Shown here one piece after another: positions 8,669-18,262 of a stretch of 64,000 nucleotides of DNA (positions within the stretch are counted from its first letter, which is position 1; the number at the start of each line of letters is the position of its first letter). The notes under the pieces were generated by a model. It saw only the letters and a list, made by a program, of their open reading frames with translations, did not search any database and was not told the DNA's origin. The translations under genes and the position numbers were made by a program. Source of the DNA: Microbulbifer sp. SAOS-129_SWC. Its GTDB lineage: Bacteria; Pseudomonadota; Gammaproteobacteria; Pseudomonadales; Cellvibrionaceae. The stretch covers positions 2,103,001 through 2,167,000 of the forward strand of contig NZ_CP155567.1 in NCBI RefSeq assembly GCF_039696035.1, read 5' to 3'.

Positions 8669-10696
8669 ATGAAGAGGATGTTTTATCGAGGGCTGTTGGT
8701 CCTCGGACTGGGATTGTTGTTGTCGACTTCTGGACTGGCCCAAGCCCCCGAGAAGGTCACTTTGTCGCTGGATAACGCCGATATCCGCGACCTGATCAAC
8801 TGGGCGGCGGACTTCACCGGCAAGAATATCGTCGTGCACCCCAACGTGAAGGGCAAGGTGACCGTCATCGCCGGTGACCCCATGACCCACGACGAGGCGT
8901 TTAACGTCTTTATGTCGGTGCTGCAGGTCAACGGCTACAGCCTAGTGGAGCAGGGCGATACCTGGAAGGTGGTGCCGGATGCACTGGCCAAGCAGCAGGC
9001 GATCCCGGTGGTCGACGGTGACACCGAAGGCAAGGTGCCGCCAGAATCACTGGTGGTGCGCACGGTGCGGGTCGAGAATATCTCCGCCGCGCAGCTGATC
9101 GCCATGCTGCGCCCGCTGATTCCACAGACCGGCCACCTGGCCGCCTACGCCGACACCAATACCCTGATCATTGCCGATCGCGCCGCTAACATCGACCAGA
9201 TAGTGCGGTTGGTGCACAAGCTCGACCGCGCCGGTGCCATCGATATCGAACTGGTGCCGCTGCAGTTTGCGTCGGCCAAGGACATCAAGAAAGTACTGAA
9301 CGAGCTGCTGCAGTCCGGTGGCAAAAAGGCCGGCAACGACGTGCAGCCACTGCGCATCGCCGTGGACGAGCGCTCCAACAGTGTGCTGCTCACCGGTGAT
9401 CCGGTCACCCGCCAGCAGCTGAAAAATGTCATTCACCGCCTCGACCAGCCGCTGACCGGCGATGGCAACACCGCGGTGGTCTATGTGCAGTACGCCAACG
9501 CCGCCGACCTGAAGCCGATTCTCGAAGGCATGAGCGGCAGTATCCAGAAGACCGAAAAGGACCAGCAGGCCGCCGATGTGGAGGTCAGCATCCAGGTCAA
9601 TGAATCGCTGAACTCGCTGGTGCTCACGGCGCCGCCGGCACTGCTGGAAACCATGAAGGGCGTCATCGCCAAGCTGGACGTGCGCCGTGCCCAGGTATTG
9701 ATCGAGGCGCTGATCGTCGAGGTCAGCGAAGGTACCGGCAACCAGCTGGGCATCCAGTGGATCACCGGCGCCAACAACGATACGGTTGCCGGCTTCAATA
9801 ACGACGCCGCGGATACCCAGCTGACCGATGCCGATGGCAACGTCATCTCCGACCGCAATCCATTCTCGCTGTCGCCCTCCAACCTGCTCGGCACCGGCCT
9901 GCACCTGGGCTACCTGAGCGGCACCGATATCCGCCTGGCGATCAAGGCGCTGGCCACCGAGAACAATTCCAATATCCTCTCCACGCCGCAGGTAATCGCG
10001 CTGGACAATGAAGAGGCGGAAATCCTGGTCGGCCAGAACGTACCCTTCGTCACCGGCCAGCAGCTGCTGTCCGGCAGCAACAACGATCCGTTCACCACCA
10101 TTCAGCGCGAGGACGTGGGTACCACCCTGAAGGTGACGCCGCGGGTCAACAACAACAATTCCGTCACCCTGGATATCGAGCAGAAGGTCGAGAATGTGTT
10201 GCCCGTCAGTGGCGAGACAGTGCAGGCCTCCGACCTGATCACCAGCAAGCGCGAGATCCGCACCAAGGTGCTGATCGACGACGGCGCCATCCTGGTGCTG
10301 GGCGGCCTGATCGAGGACAAGGTGACCGAGACCAAGTCCAAGGTGCCGCTGTTGGGTGATATCCCCGGCATTGGGCGCCTGTTCCGCTCCAGTGACAAAG
10401 GCGTGACCAAAACCAATTTGATGGTATTCCTGCGCCCCAAAATCCTTAACACCCAGATCGCCGGCTACGAGGAAACCCGCAAGCGTTACCTCGATATGCA
10501 GCAGAAGCAGTTGCAGCTGCGCGGCAATACCAGCCTGATCTGGGACTGGCACCGCGGCGGTACGCTGCCGGATATGCTGCCGCCCACAGGCAATTACGGC
10601 GACTCCGACGACGCCGGTAACGTCAAGGGCGCCGACCAGGGCACCGACGGCGCGCCGATGAAACTGCTGGACTCAGAGGTGATTGATTCCAAATGA
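8669..10696 (+). CDS. gspD: Type II secretion system secretin GspD
   Basis: The 675-residue protein forms the outer-membrane channel through which folded exoproteins leave. A signal peptide (about 1-25, ending GLAQA) precedes an N0 domain (KVTLSLDNADIRDLINWAAD), N1-N3 repeats to about residue 350, and the secretin domain with VPLLGDIPGIGRLFRS near residues 558-573. The C-terminal tail is acidic and Gly/Asp-rich and could bind a pilotin, but no pilotin gene is seen. The stop overlaps the gspE start (ATGA), giving translational coupling. Confidence 0.96.
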   Translation: MKRMFYRGLLVLGLGLLLSTSGLAQAPEKVTLSLDNADIRDLINWAADFTGKNIVVHPNVKGKVTVIAGDPMTHDEAFNVFMSVLQVNGYSLVEQGDTWKVVPDALAKQQAIPVVDGDTEGKVPPESLVVRTVRVENISAAQLIAMLRPLIPQTGHLAAYADTNTLIIADRAANIDQIVRLVHKLDRAGAIDIELVPLQFASAKDIKKVLNELLQSGGKKAGNDVQPLRIAVDERSNSVLLTGDPVTRQQLKNVIHRLDQPLTGDGNTAVVYVQYANAADLKPILEGMSGSIQKTEKDQQAADVEVSIQVNESLNSLVLTAPPALLETMKGVIAKLDVRRAQVLIEALIVEVSEGTGNQLGIQWITGANNDTVAGFNNDAADTQLTDADGNVISDRNPFSLSPSNLLGTGLHLGYLSGTDIRLAIKALATENNSNILSTPQVIALDNEEAEILVGQNVPFVTGQQLLSGSNNDPFTTIQREDVGTTLKVTPRVNNNNSVTLDIEQKVENVLPVSGETVQASDLITSKREIRTKVLIDDGAILVLGGLIEDKVTETKSKVPLLGDIPGIGRLFRSSDKGVTKTNLMVFLRPKILNTQIAGYEETRKRYLDMQQKQLQLRGNTSLIWDWHRGGTLPDMLPPTGNYGDSDDAGNVKGADQGTDGAPMKLLDSEVIDSK

Positions 10697-12180
10697 TGGC
10701 CGATGCCGTAAACCCGCCCCAGGTTCGGCGGCTGCCCTACGCCTTCGCCAAGCGCCACCGGGTGCTGCTGGTGGAGGTCGACGAGCGGCCCCACTGCCAG
10801 TATGTGGCACCGCTGAATCCGTCCGTACTCGCAGAGGTGCAGCGTCTGTGCGGCGTGGCCGTGCATATCGAGGCGGTTGAAGAGGGCGCCTTTCAGGCGG
10901 CCCTGCAGCGTCAGTACGAGAACCGCCAGGGCGGTAACCTGTCTGAGGTAGAAGGGCTCGGCGACGAGCTGGACCTGGCGGCGGTGGTGGATGCGCTGCC
11001 GGAAACCGAAGACCTGCTCGAGCAGGAAGACGACGCGCCGATCGTCAAGTTGATCAACGCCATCTTTGCCGAGTCCCTGAAGCAGGGCGCTTCGGATATT
11101 CACATTGAAACCTTCGAGAAGCGCCTGGTCGTGCGCTTCCGCGTGGACGGCGTCCTGCGCGAAGTGCTCGAACCGCGCCGCGCACTGGCCCCGCTGCTGG
11201 TGTCGCGTATCAAGGTGATGGCCAAGCTGGATATCGCCGAGAAACGCGTGCCCCAGGATGGCCGCATCTCACTGCTGATGGCCGGGCGTGAAGTGGACGT
11301 GCGCGTCTCCACCATGCCGTCTTCCGCCGGCGAGCGTGTGGTTATGCGCCTGCTGGACAAGCAGGCGGGCAAGATGGACCTGACCAGGCTGGGCATGGCC
11401 GGCAGTGATCTGGCGGTGATGACCGAGCTGCTGGGCCGCCCCCACGGCATTCTGCTGGTCACCGGTCCCACCGGCTCGGGCAAGACCACCACGCTGTATG
11501 CCGGCCTCGGTTCCATCAACAACCGCGAAAAGAACATCCTTACCGTTGAAGATCCGGTGGAATACAACCTGGAAGGCGTCGGCCAGACCCAGGTCAACAC
11601 CAAGGCCGACATGACATTCGCCCGTGGCCTGCGCGCAATCCTGCGCCAGGATCCGGATGTGGTGATGGTCGGTGAGATTCGCGACCTGGAGACGATGCAG
11701 ATCGCCATCCAGGCCAGCTTGACCGGCCACCTGGTGCTGTCCACGCTGCACACCAATACCGCCCTGGGCGCGGTGACGCGACTGGTGGATATGGGCATCG
11801 AGCCCTTCCTGCTGTCGTCGAGCCTGATCGGCGTACTGGCCCAGCGGCTGGTGCGGGTGCTGTGCCCCGAGTGCAAGGTGCCGCAGCGCGCCGACGCCAG
11901 CGAGTGCCGGATTCTGGGCGCCGAGGGCGAGGTCACTATCTACCGCCCGGAGGGCTGTGAACACTGCAGCCACAGCGGTTACGTGGGGCGGGTCGGCATC
12001 TACGAGCTGGTGCCGGTCAACGAGACCATGCGCCAGCTGATTCACGATCGCGCGTCCGAGAGCCGGCTGGTCGCCGAGGCGCGCAAGGTGGCGCCGAGCA
12101 TTCGCACCGACGGTGTCGCCAAGGTGCTGGCCGGGGTCACGTCACTGGAAGAAGTGCTGCGTGTCACGCAGGAGTCCTGA
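10693..12180 (+). CDS. gspE: Type II secretion ATPase GspE
   Basis: The 495-residue cytoplasmic hexameric ATPase powers pseudopilus assembly. An N-terminal domain that binds GspL precedes the ATPase. The Walker A motif GPTGSGKTT starts at residue 258, a Walker B/Asp box VVMVGEIRD lies near 323, and a His box (SLTGHLVLSTLHTNTA) follows. The zinc-binding tetracysteine is C391, C394, C422 and C425 (CPEC, CEHC), typical of GspE. The start is ATG at 10693 or the adjacent ATG at 10696, overlapping the gspD stop. Confidence 0.96.
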   Translation: MMADAVNPPQVRRLPYAFAKRHRVLLVEVDERPHCQYVAPLNPSVLAEVQRLCGVAVHIEAVEEGAFQAALQRQYENRQGGNLSEVEGLGDELDLAAVVDALPETEDLLEQEDDAPIVKLINAIFAESLKQGASDIHIETFEKRLVVRFRVDGVLREVLEPRRALAPLLVSRIKVMAKLDIAEKRVPQDGRISLLMAGREVDVRVSTMPSSAGERVVMRLLDKQAGKMDLTRLGMAGSDLAVMTELLGRPHGILLVTGPTGSGKTTTLYAGLGSINNREKNILTVEDPVEYNLEGVGQTQVNTKADMTFARGLRAILRQDPDVVMVGEIRDLETMQIAIQASLTGHLVLSTLHTNTALGAVTRLVDMGIEPFLLSSSLIGVLAQRLVRVLCPECKVPQRADASECRILGAEGEVTIYRPEGCEHCSHSGYVGRVGIYELVPVNETMRQLIHDRASESRLVAEARKVAPSIRTDGVAKVLAGVTSLEEVLRVTQES

Positions 12181-12209
12181 GCCAATGCGGAACATCGAAT
12201 GGGTAGTGT

Positions 12210-13427
12210 ATGGCCGCGTTTGAATATACCGCGCTGACCGAATCGGGCCGCAAGAATCGCGGCACCCTCGAGGCGGACAGCGCCCGCGCCGCGCGCCAGC
12301 AGCTGCGCGCCAAGGGGCTGGTGCCACTGGAAGTGGGGCCGGCCACTGACAGTGGTGGTGAGGCCGGCGCGCGCATGTTTTCCGGCAGTCCCGGTCTCGG
12401 CGTCAAACAGCTGGCGCTGCTGACCCGCCAGATTGCCACGCTGCTGCGCGCGGGCATTCCGCTGGAAGAGGCCCTTGGCGCCATCGCCAACCAGAGCCGC
12501 AACCAGAAGATCCGCCGCATCGTGCTGGCGGTGCGCGGCAAGGTGCTGGAGGGCCACAGCTTTGCCCAGGCCCTGAGCAGTTTTCCGCGCGCTTTCCCCA
12601 AACTCTACCGCGCCACGGTTGAGGCTGGCGAACACTCCGGCCACCTCGATGCGGTGCTCGATCGCCTTGGCGACTACACCGAGAACCAGCAGCAGTTTCG
12701 CCAGAAGGTCCAGCTCGCGCTGATCTACCCGATGGTGCTGGTCGTGGTCTGCATCATGGTGGTCACCGGTCTGATGGTCTATGTGGTGCCGGACGTCATC
12801 GATGTGTTTACCGGCACCGGCCAGGAACTGCCGCTGGCCACCCGTATGCTGGTGGCACTGAGCGATTTCATCTCCGCCTGGGGTTGGCTGGTGCCGCCGG
12901 CGCTGATCGCCGCGGCGGTGGTGGTGGTGGTGCTGCTGCGGCGCCCGGCGATCCGCTTCCGTTTCCACCACCGCCTGCTGGAGATGCCGGTGATTGGCTG
13001 GCTGGTGCGGGGTGCACAGAGCAGCCGCTATGTGGGTACACTGGCGATCCTGACCGGCAGCAGTGTGCCGCTGGTGCAGGCGATGGGCATCGCCGGCGGG
13101 GTCATGAACAACGAGTTCCTCAAGGAGCGACTGCAGCGGGCGCAGAAGTCCGTGCGCGAGGGCGGCAGCCTGCGCAAGGCACTGGAAGACGTGGAATACT
13201 TCCCGCCGATGATGATTTACATGATCGCCAGCGGCGAGTCTTCCGGTACCCTGGACGAGATGCTGCACCGCGCGGCCGAGTCCCAGGAGCGCGACCTGCA
13301 GGGCGCAGTGACCGCCTTTGTGAGTCTGTTCGAGCCGGTGATGCTGCTGCTGATGGCCGCCATCGTGTTGTTTATCGTGGTGGCGATCATGATGCCGATT
13401 ATGAGTATGAATCAGTTAGTCACGTAG
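12210..13427 (+). CDS. gspF: Type II secretion inner-membrane platform protein GspF
   Basis: This 405-residue polytopic protein is the central platform for pseudopilus growth. It begins MAAFEYTALTESGRKNRGTL as usual for the family. Two repeated cytoplasmic T2SSF helical domains (about 70-190 and 270-390) contain LLTRQIATLLRAGIPLEEAL and LAILTGSSVPLVQAM. Three hydrophobic segments lie near 170-195, 220-245 and 375-400. The length is normal. It sits 29 bases after gspE in the same operon. Confidence 0.95.
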   Translation: MAAFEYTALTESGRKNRGTLEADSARAARQQLRAKGLVPLEVGPATDSGGEAGARMFSGSPGLGVKQLALLTRQIATLLRAGIPLEEALGAIANQSRNQKIRRIVLAVRGKVLEGHSFAQALSSFPRAFPKLYRATVEAGEHSGHLDAVLDRLGDYTENQQQFRQKVQLALIYPMVLVVVCIMVVTGLMVYVVPDVIDVFTGTGQELPLATRMLVALSDFISAWGWLVPPALIAAAVVVVVLLRRPAIRFRFHHRLLEMPVIGWLVRGAQSSRYVGTLAILTGSSVPLVQAMGIAGGVMNNEFLKERLQRAQKSVREGGSLRKALEDVEYFPPMMIYMIASGESSGTLDEMLHRAAESQERDLQGAVTAFVSLFEPVMLLLMAAIVLFIVVAIMMPIMSMNQLVT

Positions 13428-13516
13428 ACGGCGCCCGGCGCAACGGCGCGGCGCGCCAACTCCGGAAATTGAGTCGTTACAGGAATTTAAGCGAGAGTTT
13501 GAGACAGGTGAAAACA

Positions 13517-13945
13517 ATGAAAAACTTGCGCAAGAGCGGCGGCTTTACGCTGATCGAAGTCATGGTGGTGATCGTTATCCTCGGCGTTCTCGCGGCGCTG
13601 GTGGTGCCCAATGTCATGGGCAAGGCCGGTGAGGCGCGCATGAAGGCGGCGCGGGTCGATCTGAAGGGTATCGAGACGGCCCTGAACCTCTACCACATGG
13701 ACAATTTCGTCTATCCCAGCTCCGACCAGGGGCTGCAGGCACTGGTGTCCAAGCCTTCCGGCTTCCCCGAGGCCAAGAACTGGACCCAGCCCTACCTGAA
13801 AAAGGCCCCCAAGGATCCGTGGGGCAATGAGTACCAGTACCTCAGCCCCGGCAGTAACGGTCCCTACGACCTGTTCAGCCTGGGCGCCGACGGCAAGCCC
13901 GGCGGTGAGGGCGAGGCCGCCGACGTCTCCGTCGCGGACTTGTAA
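13517..13945 (+). CDS. gspG: Type II secretion major pseudopilin GspG
   Basis: The 142-residue major pseudopilin polymerises into the pseudopilus. The prepilin peptidase site is KSGG^FTLIE, with cleavage after G9 and Glu at +5, followed by a 20-residue hydrophobic helix. The C-terminal region has the conserved DPWGNEYQYLSPG and the calcium-loop area (FSLGADGKPGGEGEAADV) typical of GspG. The ATG at 13517 is chosen because AGGTG lies 7 bases upstream. The frame is open far upstream (to 12884), but that part overlaps gspF and is not coding. Confidence 0.95.
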   Translation: MKNLRKSGGFTLIEVMVVIVILGVLAALVVPNVMGKAGEARMKAARVDLKGIETALNLYHMDNFVYPSSDQGLQALVSKPSGFPEAKNWTQPYLKKAPKDPWGNEYQYLSPGSNGPYDLFSLGADGKPGGEGEAADVSVADL

Positions 13946-13969
13946 GCGGCTGGCGCCGCACACTGAGTC

Positions 13970-14587
13970 ATGTATCGCGCAGCGCGCCGCAGTCGCGGCT
14001 TCACCCTGATCGAACTGATGGTGGTGATTGTGATCATCGGCGTGCTCGCGAGTATGGCGGCGCTGTCGCTGGGCAATTCCAGCAGCCGCGCCTGGCGCGG
14101 TGAAGTTCAGCGCCTTGCCAACCTGCTACAGCTGGTGGCGGACCGGGCGCTGATCGACAAAGCCCACTACGGCGTGCTGATTGAGAAAGACCGCTACAGT
14201 GTCGTGCGTTTCGACCCTGCCACGATGCACTGGCAAGATCCGGACCAGAAGGATCCGGAGCAGCAGGGCTCTGATCGGCAGGGCTCGGAGCGGCGGGGTG
14301 CCAGCGGCGGTGCTATGCAGCGTTTTGCCAGCCACCAGCTGCCGGGCGACACCCGTATCGAGGTGACCGACGCCGCCAAGCTCCCGGTGGCAACGCCGGC
14401 AGAGTTCGGCGCCAAAGAAGAGAAGAAGTCCAAGCAGCCGCAGTTCGTGGCCCTGTCCAGTGGCGAGATACTGCCGGTGGAGCTGGAGGTCTACCAGCTG
14501 CGCGATGGCGACGAGGTGCTCGGCGCCACCATTTCCTATACCAGTCTGAACGGCTTGCAACTCAAGTGGCAGTCCGATGACCGCTAG
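13970..14587 (+). CDS. gspH: Type II secretion minor pseudopilin GspH
   Basis: The 205-residue minor pseudopilin has the cleavage site RSRG^FTLIEL (after G10) and a hydrophobic helix, then a beta-rich globular domain. An unusual hydrophilic insert at about residues 84-112 is rich in Asp, Gln, Gly, Ser and Arg (DPDQKDPEQQGSDRQGSERR), and the underlying DNA is repetitive. It probably forms a disordered loop. The frame overlaps gspI by 11 bases. Confidence 0.88.
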   Translation: MYRAARRSRGFTLIELMVVIVIIGVLASMAALSLGNSSSRAWRGEVQRLANLLQLVADRALIDKAHYGVLIEKDRYSVVRFDPATMHWQDPDQKDPEQQGSDRQGSERRGASGGAMQRFASHQLPGDTRIEVTDAAKLPVATPAEFGAKEEKKSKQPQFVALSSGEILPVELEVYQLRDGDEVLGATISYTSLNGLQLKWQSDDR

Positions 14588-15017
14588 GGCCGGCCTGCAG
14601 CAGAATTCTGCCCGCGGCGAGTGCCGCCAGCGCGGTTTTACCCTGATCGAAGTCTTGGTGGCGATGGCCGTGTTCGGCGTTATCGCGGTCAGTGTGTTCT
14701 CGGTGATGCAGGGCAGCGTGCGCCAGCAGGAGATTATGGAGCAGCGCCTGGCCGCCAACCTGGTGGCGCAACAGGCGCTGGCCGAAATTCGCCTGAACAA
14801 GCCCTGGCCGCCGATTGGCGAGAAGACCGAGCGTGTGCCGCAGGGCGGCCGCGAGTGGCAGGTGACCGCGCGGGTGGAAGAGACCTCGGAAAAGCGCATA
14901 CGCCACATCACCGTTGAAGTCGCCGAGCCCGATGCGCCCAATCCGACCCTGACCCTCGATGCCTGGGCGGCGCGCCAGCAGCAACAGGGAGCGCAGCAAC
15001 AGGGGGCGCTGCAGTGA
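14577..15017 (+). CDS. gspI: Type II secretion minor pseudopilin GspI
   Basis: The 146-residue minor pseudopilin begins with a rather long leader; cleavage should fall at RQRG^FTLIEV after G20. The hydrophobic helix and the NLVAQQALAEIRLNKPWP segment are typical of GspI. With GspJ and GspK it forms the pseudopilus tip. The start overlaps gspH by 11 bases and the stop overlaps the gspJ GTG (GTGA), so the minor pseudopilins are translated as a coupled set. The C-terminus is Gln-rich. Confidence 0.9.
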   Translation: MTARAGLQQNSARGECRQRGFTLIEVLVAMAVFGVIAVSVFSVMQGSVRQQEIMEQRLAANLVAQQALAEIRLNKPWPPIGEKTERVPQGGREWQVTARVEETSEKRIRHITVEVAEPDAPNPTLTLDAWAARQQQQGAQQQGALQ

Positions 15018-15838
15018 GCGGCGGAAAATTGAACACCGTGCGCGGTTTCACCCTGATTGAGACTCTGGTGGTGGTGGTGCTGGTGTCAATCGTGGTGCTC
15101 GGTTCCTACGCCTTGCTGACGCTGTTCAACAACACCGACCAAGTCCTCGAGCGCCGCGCCGAGTTGCTGCGCCGTTACTCCATGGCCATGTACCGTATCG
15201 ACGACGACCTGCGCCAGCTTACCGCGCGACCGGTAAAAAATGCCTACAACGGCTACGAGCCGGCCCTGCGCGGCGATACCGATGAGATCGAATTTACCCG
15301 CGTCGGCGCCGCCAACCTCACCGGGGAGCCCCGCGGCGAGCTACAGCGCGCCGGCTACAGTCTCGGCTTCCCCGAAGATGATGACAGCAACCGCAGTGCC
15401 GCGGCGGATGAAAACGGTGGCGCACTGTTACTGCGTAGCCGCTGGCGGGTACTCGATCGGGCACCGGATTCCGAGCCGGTGGTGGAACCGCTGCTGGCCG
15501 GTGTGGAGTCGCTGAATTTCCGTTATTTCGATCCGCGCACCAATGCCTGGCTGGCCCAGTGGCCTCCGCTCAACGAGCGCAGCACCGCCGGCCAGGTGGA
15601 CAACCGCCTGCCGAGCGCGATCGAGCTGGTACTGGTCAGCCGCGATGGCGGCGAGCTGCGCCGGGTGTTCAACCTGCTGCAGTGGGGCAGTGCCACAAAC
15701 ACCGGCGGTGGCAATGGCGGCAATAATTCCGATAGCCGCAATGATGCCGGCCGCGGCAAGGATTCCGGTAGCAACGGCGATTCCGGCAGCCGCGACAGCG
15801 ACACCAACCGCGGCGGGGGAGGGCGCAGCCGTGAATAA
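15014..15838 (+). CDS. gspJ: Type II secretion minor pseudopilin GspJ with long disordered tail
   Basis: The 274-residue tip pseudopilin starts at a GTG that overlaps the gspI stop. The leader site is NTVRG^FTLIET (after G11). The globular domain runs to about residue 220 (VESLNFRYFDPRTNAW, IELVLVSRDGGELRRVFNLL). It is followed by about 50 residues of Gly, Asn, Asp, Ser and Arg in near-repeats (GNGGNNSDSRND, GKDSGSNGDSGSRDSD). GspJ is usually near 200 residues, so this tail is extra. It is intact and in frame up to the stop, which overlaps the gspK start. Confidence 0.9.
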   Translation: MSGGKLNTVRGFTLIETLVVVVLVSIVVLGSYALLTLFNNTDQVLERRAELLRRYSMAMYRIDDDLRQLTARPVKNAYNGYEPALRGDTDEIEFTRVGAANLTGEPRGELQRAGYSLGFPEDDDSNRSAAADENGGALLLRSRWRVLDRAPDSEPVVEPLLAGVESLNFRYFDPRTNAWLAQWPPLNERSTAGQVDNRLPSAIELVLVSRDGGELRRVFNLLQWGSATNTGGGNGGNNSDSRNDAGRGKDSGSNGDSGSRDSDTNRGGGGRSRE

Positions 15839-16856
15839 TCCCGGCCTCCGCCAGCAGCGCGGCATTGCCCTGATTACGGTCCTGTTGGTGATGGTGATCG
15901 CCATTGTGGTCGCCACCCACGCGATTACCCGCAACCGGATCGCCGTGTCCCGCACCGGCGCGCTGCTGGCCAATACCCAGCTGGCGGAATTTGTCGGTGC
16001 GGCGGAGGCCTGGGCGCGAGTGGCGCTGGAAAAAGATTACGAGAACGATCGCGAGCAGAAGCCGGCGGCGGATTCGGCCGCCGAAGCCTGGGCCGTGCCG
16101 GCGCTCTCGTTCAATCCTGACAATGGCAAAATTCGCATTAATATCAAAGACTTAAATTCTTGCTTTAATGTGAACAACCTGGTCGAGGACAGCAGCGAGG
16201 AGCGCCAGGTGTTTGAGCGCCTGGTGCGCGATGTGACCGGCCGCGCGGAGCTGGCCAAAGCCATGCTGGATTGGCTGGACCGCGGCGACACACCGCTCGC
16301 CCCGGGTACCGAGGACGATGGCTATCTGGGCCTGGAGATTGCGCACCGCACGCCGGACACGCTGATTACCGATGTCTCCGAGCTGTCAGCAGTGCAGGGC
16401 ATGAAGACAGAAGACTGGCAGGCCCTGCAGCCGTTTCTGTGTGCGCTGCCGGAGACCGGCACCTCGATCAACGTGAATTTTGCCCCGCCGGAACTGCTCA
16501 GGGCCTATGCGCCCGAGGGCAATGCGGCCGAGCTGCTGCGCTTTCGCGAGGCCGATGGCGTGCTCAGCGAACAGGCGCAATTGGCCGCCTACGGCTTCGA
16601 AAACAGTGCCGGGCTGAGTTTCAATAGCGACTACTTCCTGGCGCGCATTGCCGTGCAGTTGGGAGAGGGCGCCGAATACCGCCAGTACTGGGAGAGCGAG
16701 ATACAGCTCAACGAGACTACCGGCGAGGCGCGCGTGATACAGCGCCAGCGGCGGCCGTTTTCCAGCGCGATCATGCGCGACCTGCTGTCCGGCAAAGCCG
16801 GCAGCGACACCGGCAAGGTCGGTGAAGACAAACAAAATACCAATAAATCCAGATAG
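15831..16856 (+). CDS. gspK: Type II secretion minor pseudopilin GspK
   Basis: The 341-residue protein caps the pseudopilus. The leader site is RQQRG^IALITV after G11; as usual in GspK, position +5 is not Glu, which distinguishes it from the other pseudopilins. The large alpha domain follows, with INIKDLNSCFNVNNLVED and two helix-hairpin-helix-like stretches (LDWLDRGDTPL, TDVSELSAVQGM). The GTG at 15831 is chosen because GGGGGAGGG lies just upstream and the N-terminus then fits the family. It overlaps gspJ by 8 bases. Confidence 0.92.
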   Translation: MNNPGLRQQRGIALITVLLVMVIAIVVATHAITRNRIAVSRTGALLANTQLAEFVGAAEAWARVALEKDYENDREQKPAADSAAEAWAVPALSFNPDNGKIRINIKDLNSCFNVNNLVEDSSEERQVFERLVRDVTGRAELAKAMLDWLDRGDTPLAPGTEDDGYLGLEIAHRTPDTLITDVSELSAVQGMKTEDWQALQPFLCALPETGTSINVNFAPPELLRAYAPEGNAAELLRFREADGVLSEQAQLAAYGFENSAGLSFNSDYFLARIAVQLGEGAEYRQYWESEIQLNETTGEARVIQRQRRPFSSAIMRDLLSGKAGSDTGKVGEDKQNTNKSR

Positions 16857-16858
16857 TT

Positions 16859-18202
16859 ATGACCATTAGTCCCAGCTCTGACACCAACGTCAACCGCGCC
16901 GCCGGGCAACTGCTTCTGCTGCGTCTCAGCGAGCCCGCGGATCCGCAGCAGCCGCTGCACCTCACCTGCTGGACCGAAACGGGCTGGCACCCGGTGGCGC
17001 TGGACGAGGAGTTTGTCCGCGCCTTCAATCCCCACTGTGAGCCGGCGCTGCCGGAGGATGCCCAGCCACTGACATTTCCCGAGGGTGCCCGTGCGCTGCT
17101 GTTGCTACCCGGCAGCTGGGTATGGAGCGGCGTCGAATCGGTACCCAAGGCCGCCCGGCGCCAGCCGCGCGCGGTCGGTTACCTGGTGGAGGAGCGTCTC
17201 GCCGAGGACGTCGAGGACCTGCATTTCGTCTGCCGGCCACGCACCGGTGACCTGTGCAGCGTGTATGCGGTGGCGCGTAACAAGATGGAAGCGCTCAGCG
17301 CGCAGCTGCAGCGGTTGCACTGGCCCGTGGTTGCGGCGGTGGCCGAGTACCAGTTGCTCGAACTGCTCGAGCGGGATCTCACCCTGTGGCTCGATGGTGA
17401 TCAGGCCCATCTCTGGCAGGGTGAAGGCCATGGCCTGACCCTGCGCCGCCAGTACCTGCAGCCGCTGCTGGCACCGCTGGCCGGCGTCGGCGAAGGGGCC
17501 GGCGAGGAGGAGGGCGAGGAGGCCGGCGAAGGCGACGCGGACGAGGCGCCGCAGCTGACGCTGCTCGGCGCCGGCGAGAGCGATGGGCTTGTCCTGGCAG
17601 AGCTCGAATCGCTGTTTGCCGGGCGCCTGCAGCAGGAAGCCGGTGGCGCCGAGGCGCTGCTGCTGGCGCGCTACAAACCGGGGCGCCTGGCCAACCTGTT
17701 GGTGGATGAGTACCAGCTCGACGACGGTAGCGTGGAAGCGGACTGGTGGCGACGGCCGCTCAAGTTCGCCGCCGGCTGTTTTGCCGCGCAGCTACTGCTG
17801 TTTATCGCCGCCGGCGGCTACTACCAGTGGCGCGCCAATGCCGCTGAAGCCGAGGCGCGTGCGCTGTTTACCGAGCTGCTGCCCAATGTCACTCCGCACC
17901 AGGGCCTGCGCCGCCAGGTTCAGGGTTACCTGACTCAGGCGGGCGGCGCCAGCAGCAGTTTTGGCAGCCAGCTGCAGCTGCTCGGCAGTGTCTGGGACCA
18001 GAAAAACGGCGCCAAGCTGAAGCTGCAATCCCTGCGCTTTGATGGCAATCGCGGCGAAATGGTGTTGCAGCTGCAGGCGCCGAGCATGACCGAGCTTGAT
18101 GCGGTGGTCAGCCAGCTGTCCGGGGGTGGCCAGTACCGCGCCGAATTGCTGGCCGCGAGCGACCTGGATGACGGGGTTTCCGGGCGCATCCGCCTGCGCT
18201 GA
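16859..18202 (+). CDS. gspL: Type II secretion inner-membrane protein GspL
   Basis: The 447-residue protein recruits GspE to the membrane. The cytoplasmic actin-like domain spans about residues 1-260, with VGYLVEERLAEDVEDLHFV typical of GspL. One membrane segment lies near 302-322 (AAQLLLFIAAGGYYQW) and a periplasmic ferredoxin-like domain ends the protein. A highly acidic Glu/Gly/Ala insert at about residues 210-235 (GEGAGEEEGEEAGEGDADE) lengthens the cytoplasmic part. It begins 2 bases after gspK. Confidence 0.9.
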   Translation: MTISPSSDTNVNRAAGQLLLLRLSEPADPQQPLHLTCWTETGWHPVALDEEFVRAFNPHCEPALPEDAQPLTFPEGARALLLLPGSWVWSGVESVPKAARRQPRAVGYLVEERLAEDVEDLHFVCRPRTGDLCSVYAVARNKMEALSAQLQRLHWPVVAAVAEYQLLELLERDLTLWLDGDQAHLWQGEGHGLTLRRQYLQPLLAPLAGVGEGAGEEEGEEAGEGDADEAPQLTLLGAGESDGLVLAELESLFAGRLQQEAGGAEALLLARYKPGRLANLLVDEYQLDDGSVEADWWRRPLKFAAGCFAAQLLLFIAAGGYYQWRANAAEAEARALFTELLPNVTPHQGLRRQVQGYLTQAGGASSSFGSQLQLLGSVWDQKNGAKLKLQSLRFDGNRGEMVLQLQAPSMTELDAVVSQLSGGGQYRAELLAASDLDDGVSGRIRLR

Positions 18203-18262
18203 GCGGCGGGCGCTATTGAATTTTTACTCGCCTGGGGCGGGAAAGACCTAAAAACCTGAGCA

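Noticed and set aside
9047..10552. A 501-codon open frame antisense to gspD
   Set aside because: It is a shadow of gspD with repetitive Gly/Val/Asp composition and no start context.
12884..13516. Upstream extension of the gspG frame
   Set aside because: It overlaps gspF in another frame; the pseudopilin leader and ribosome site place the gspG start at 13517.
14228..14300. Repeated GATCCGGA-like units inside gspH, considered as a tandem repeat or CRISPR-like array
   Set aside because: The units are short, imperfect and in frame, and simply encode the Asp/Gln/Ser-rich insert of GspH.
15543..15830. Upstream extension of the gspK frame across gspJ
   Set aside because: It is out of frame over gspJ, and the GspK leader peptide begins at the GTG at 15831.
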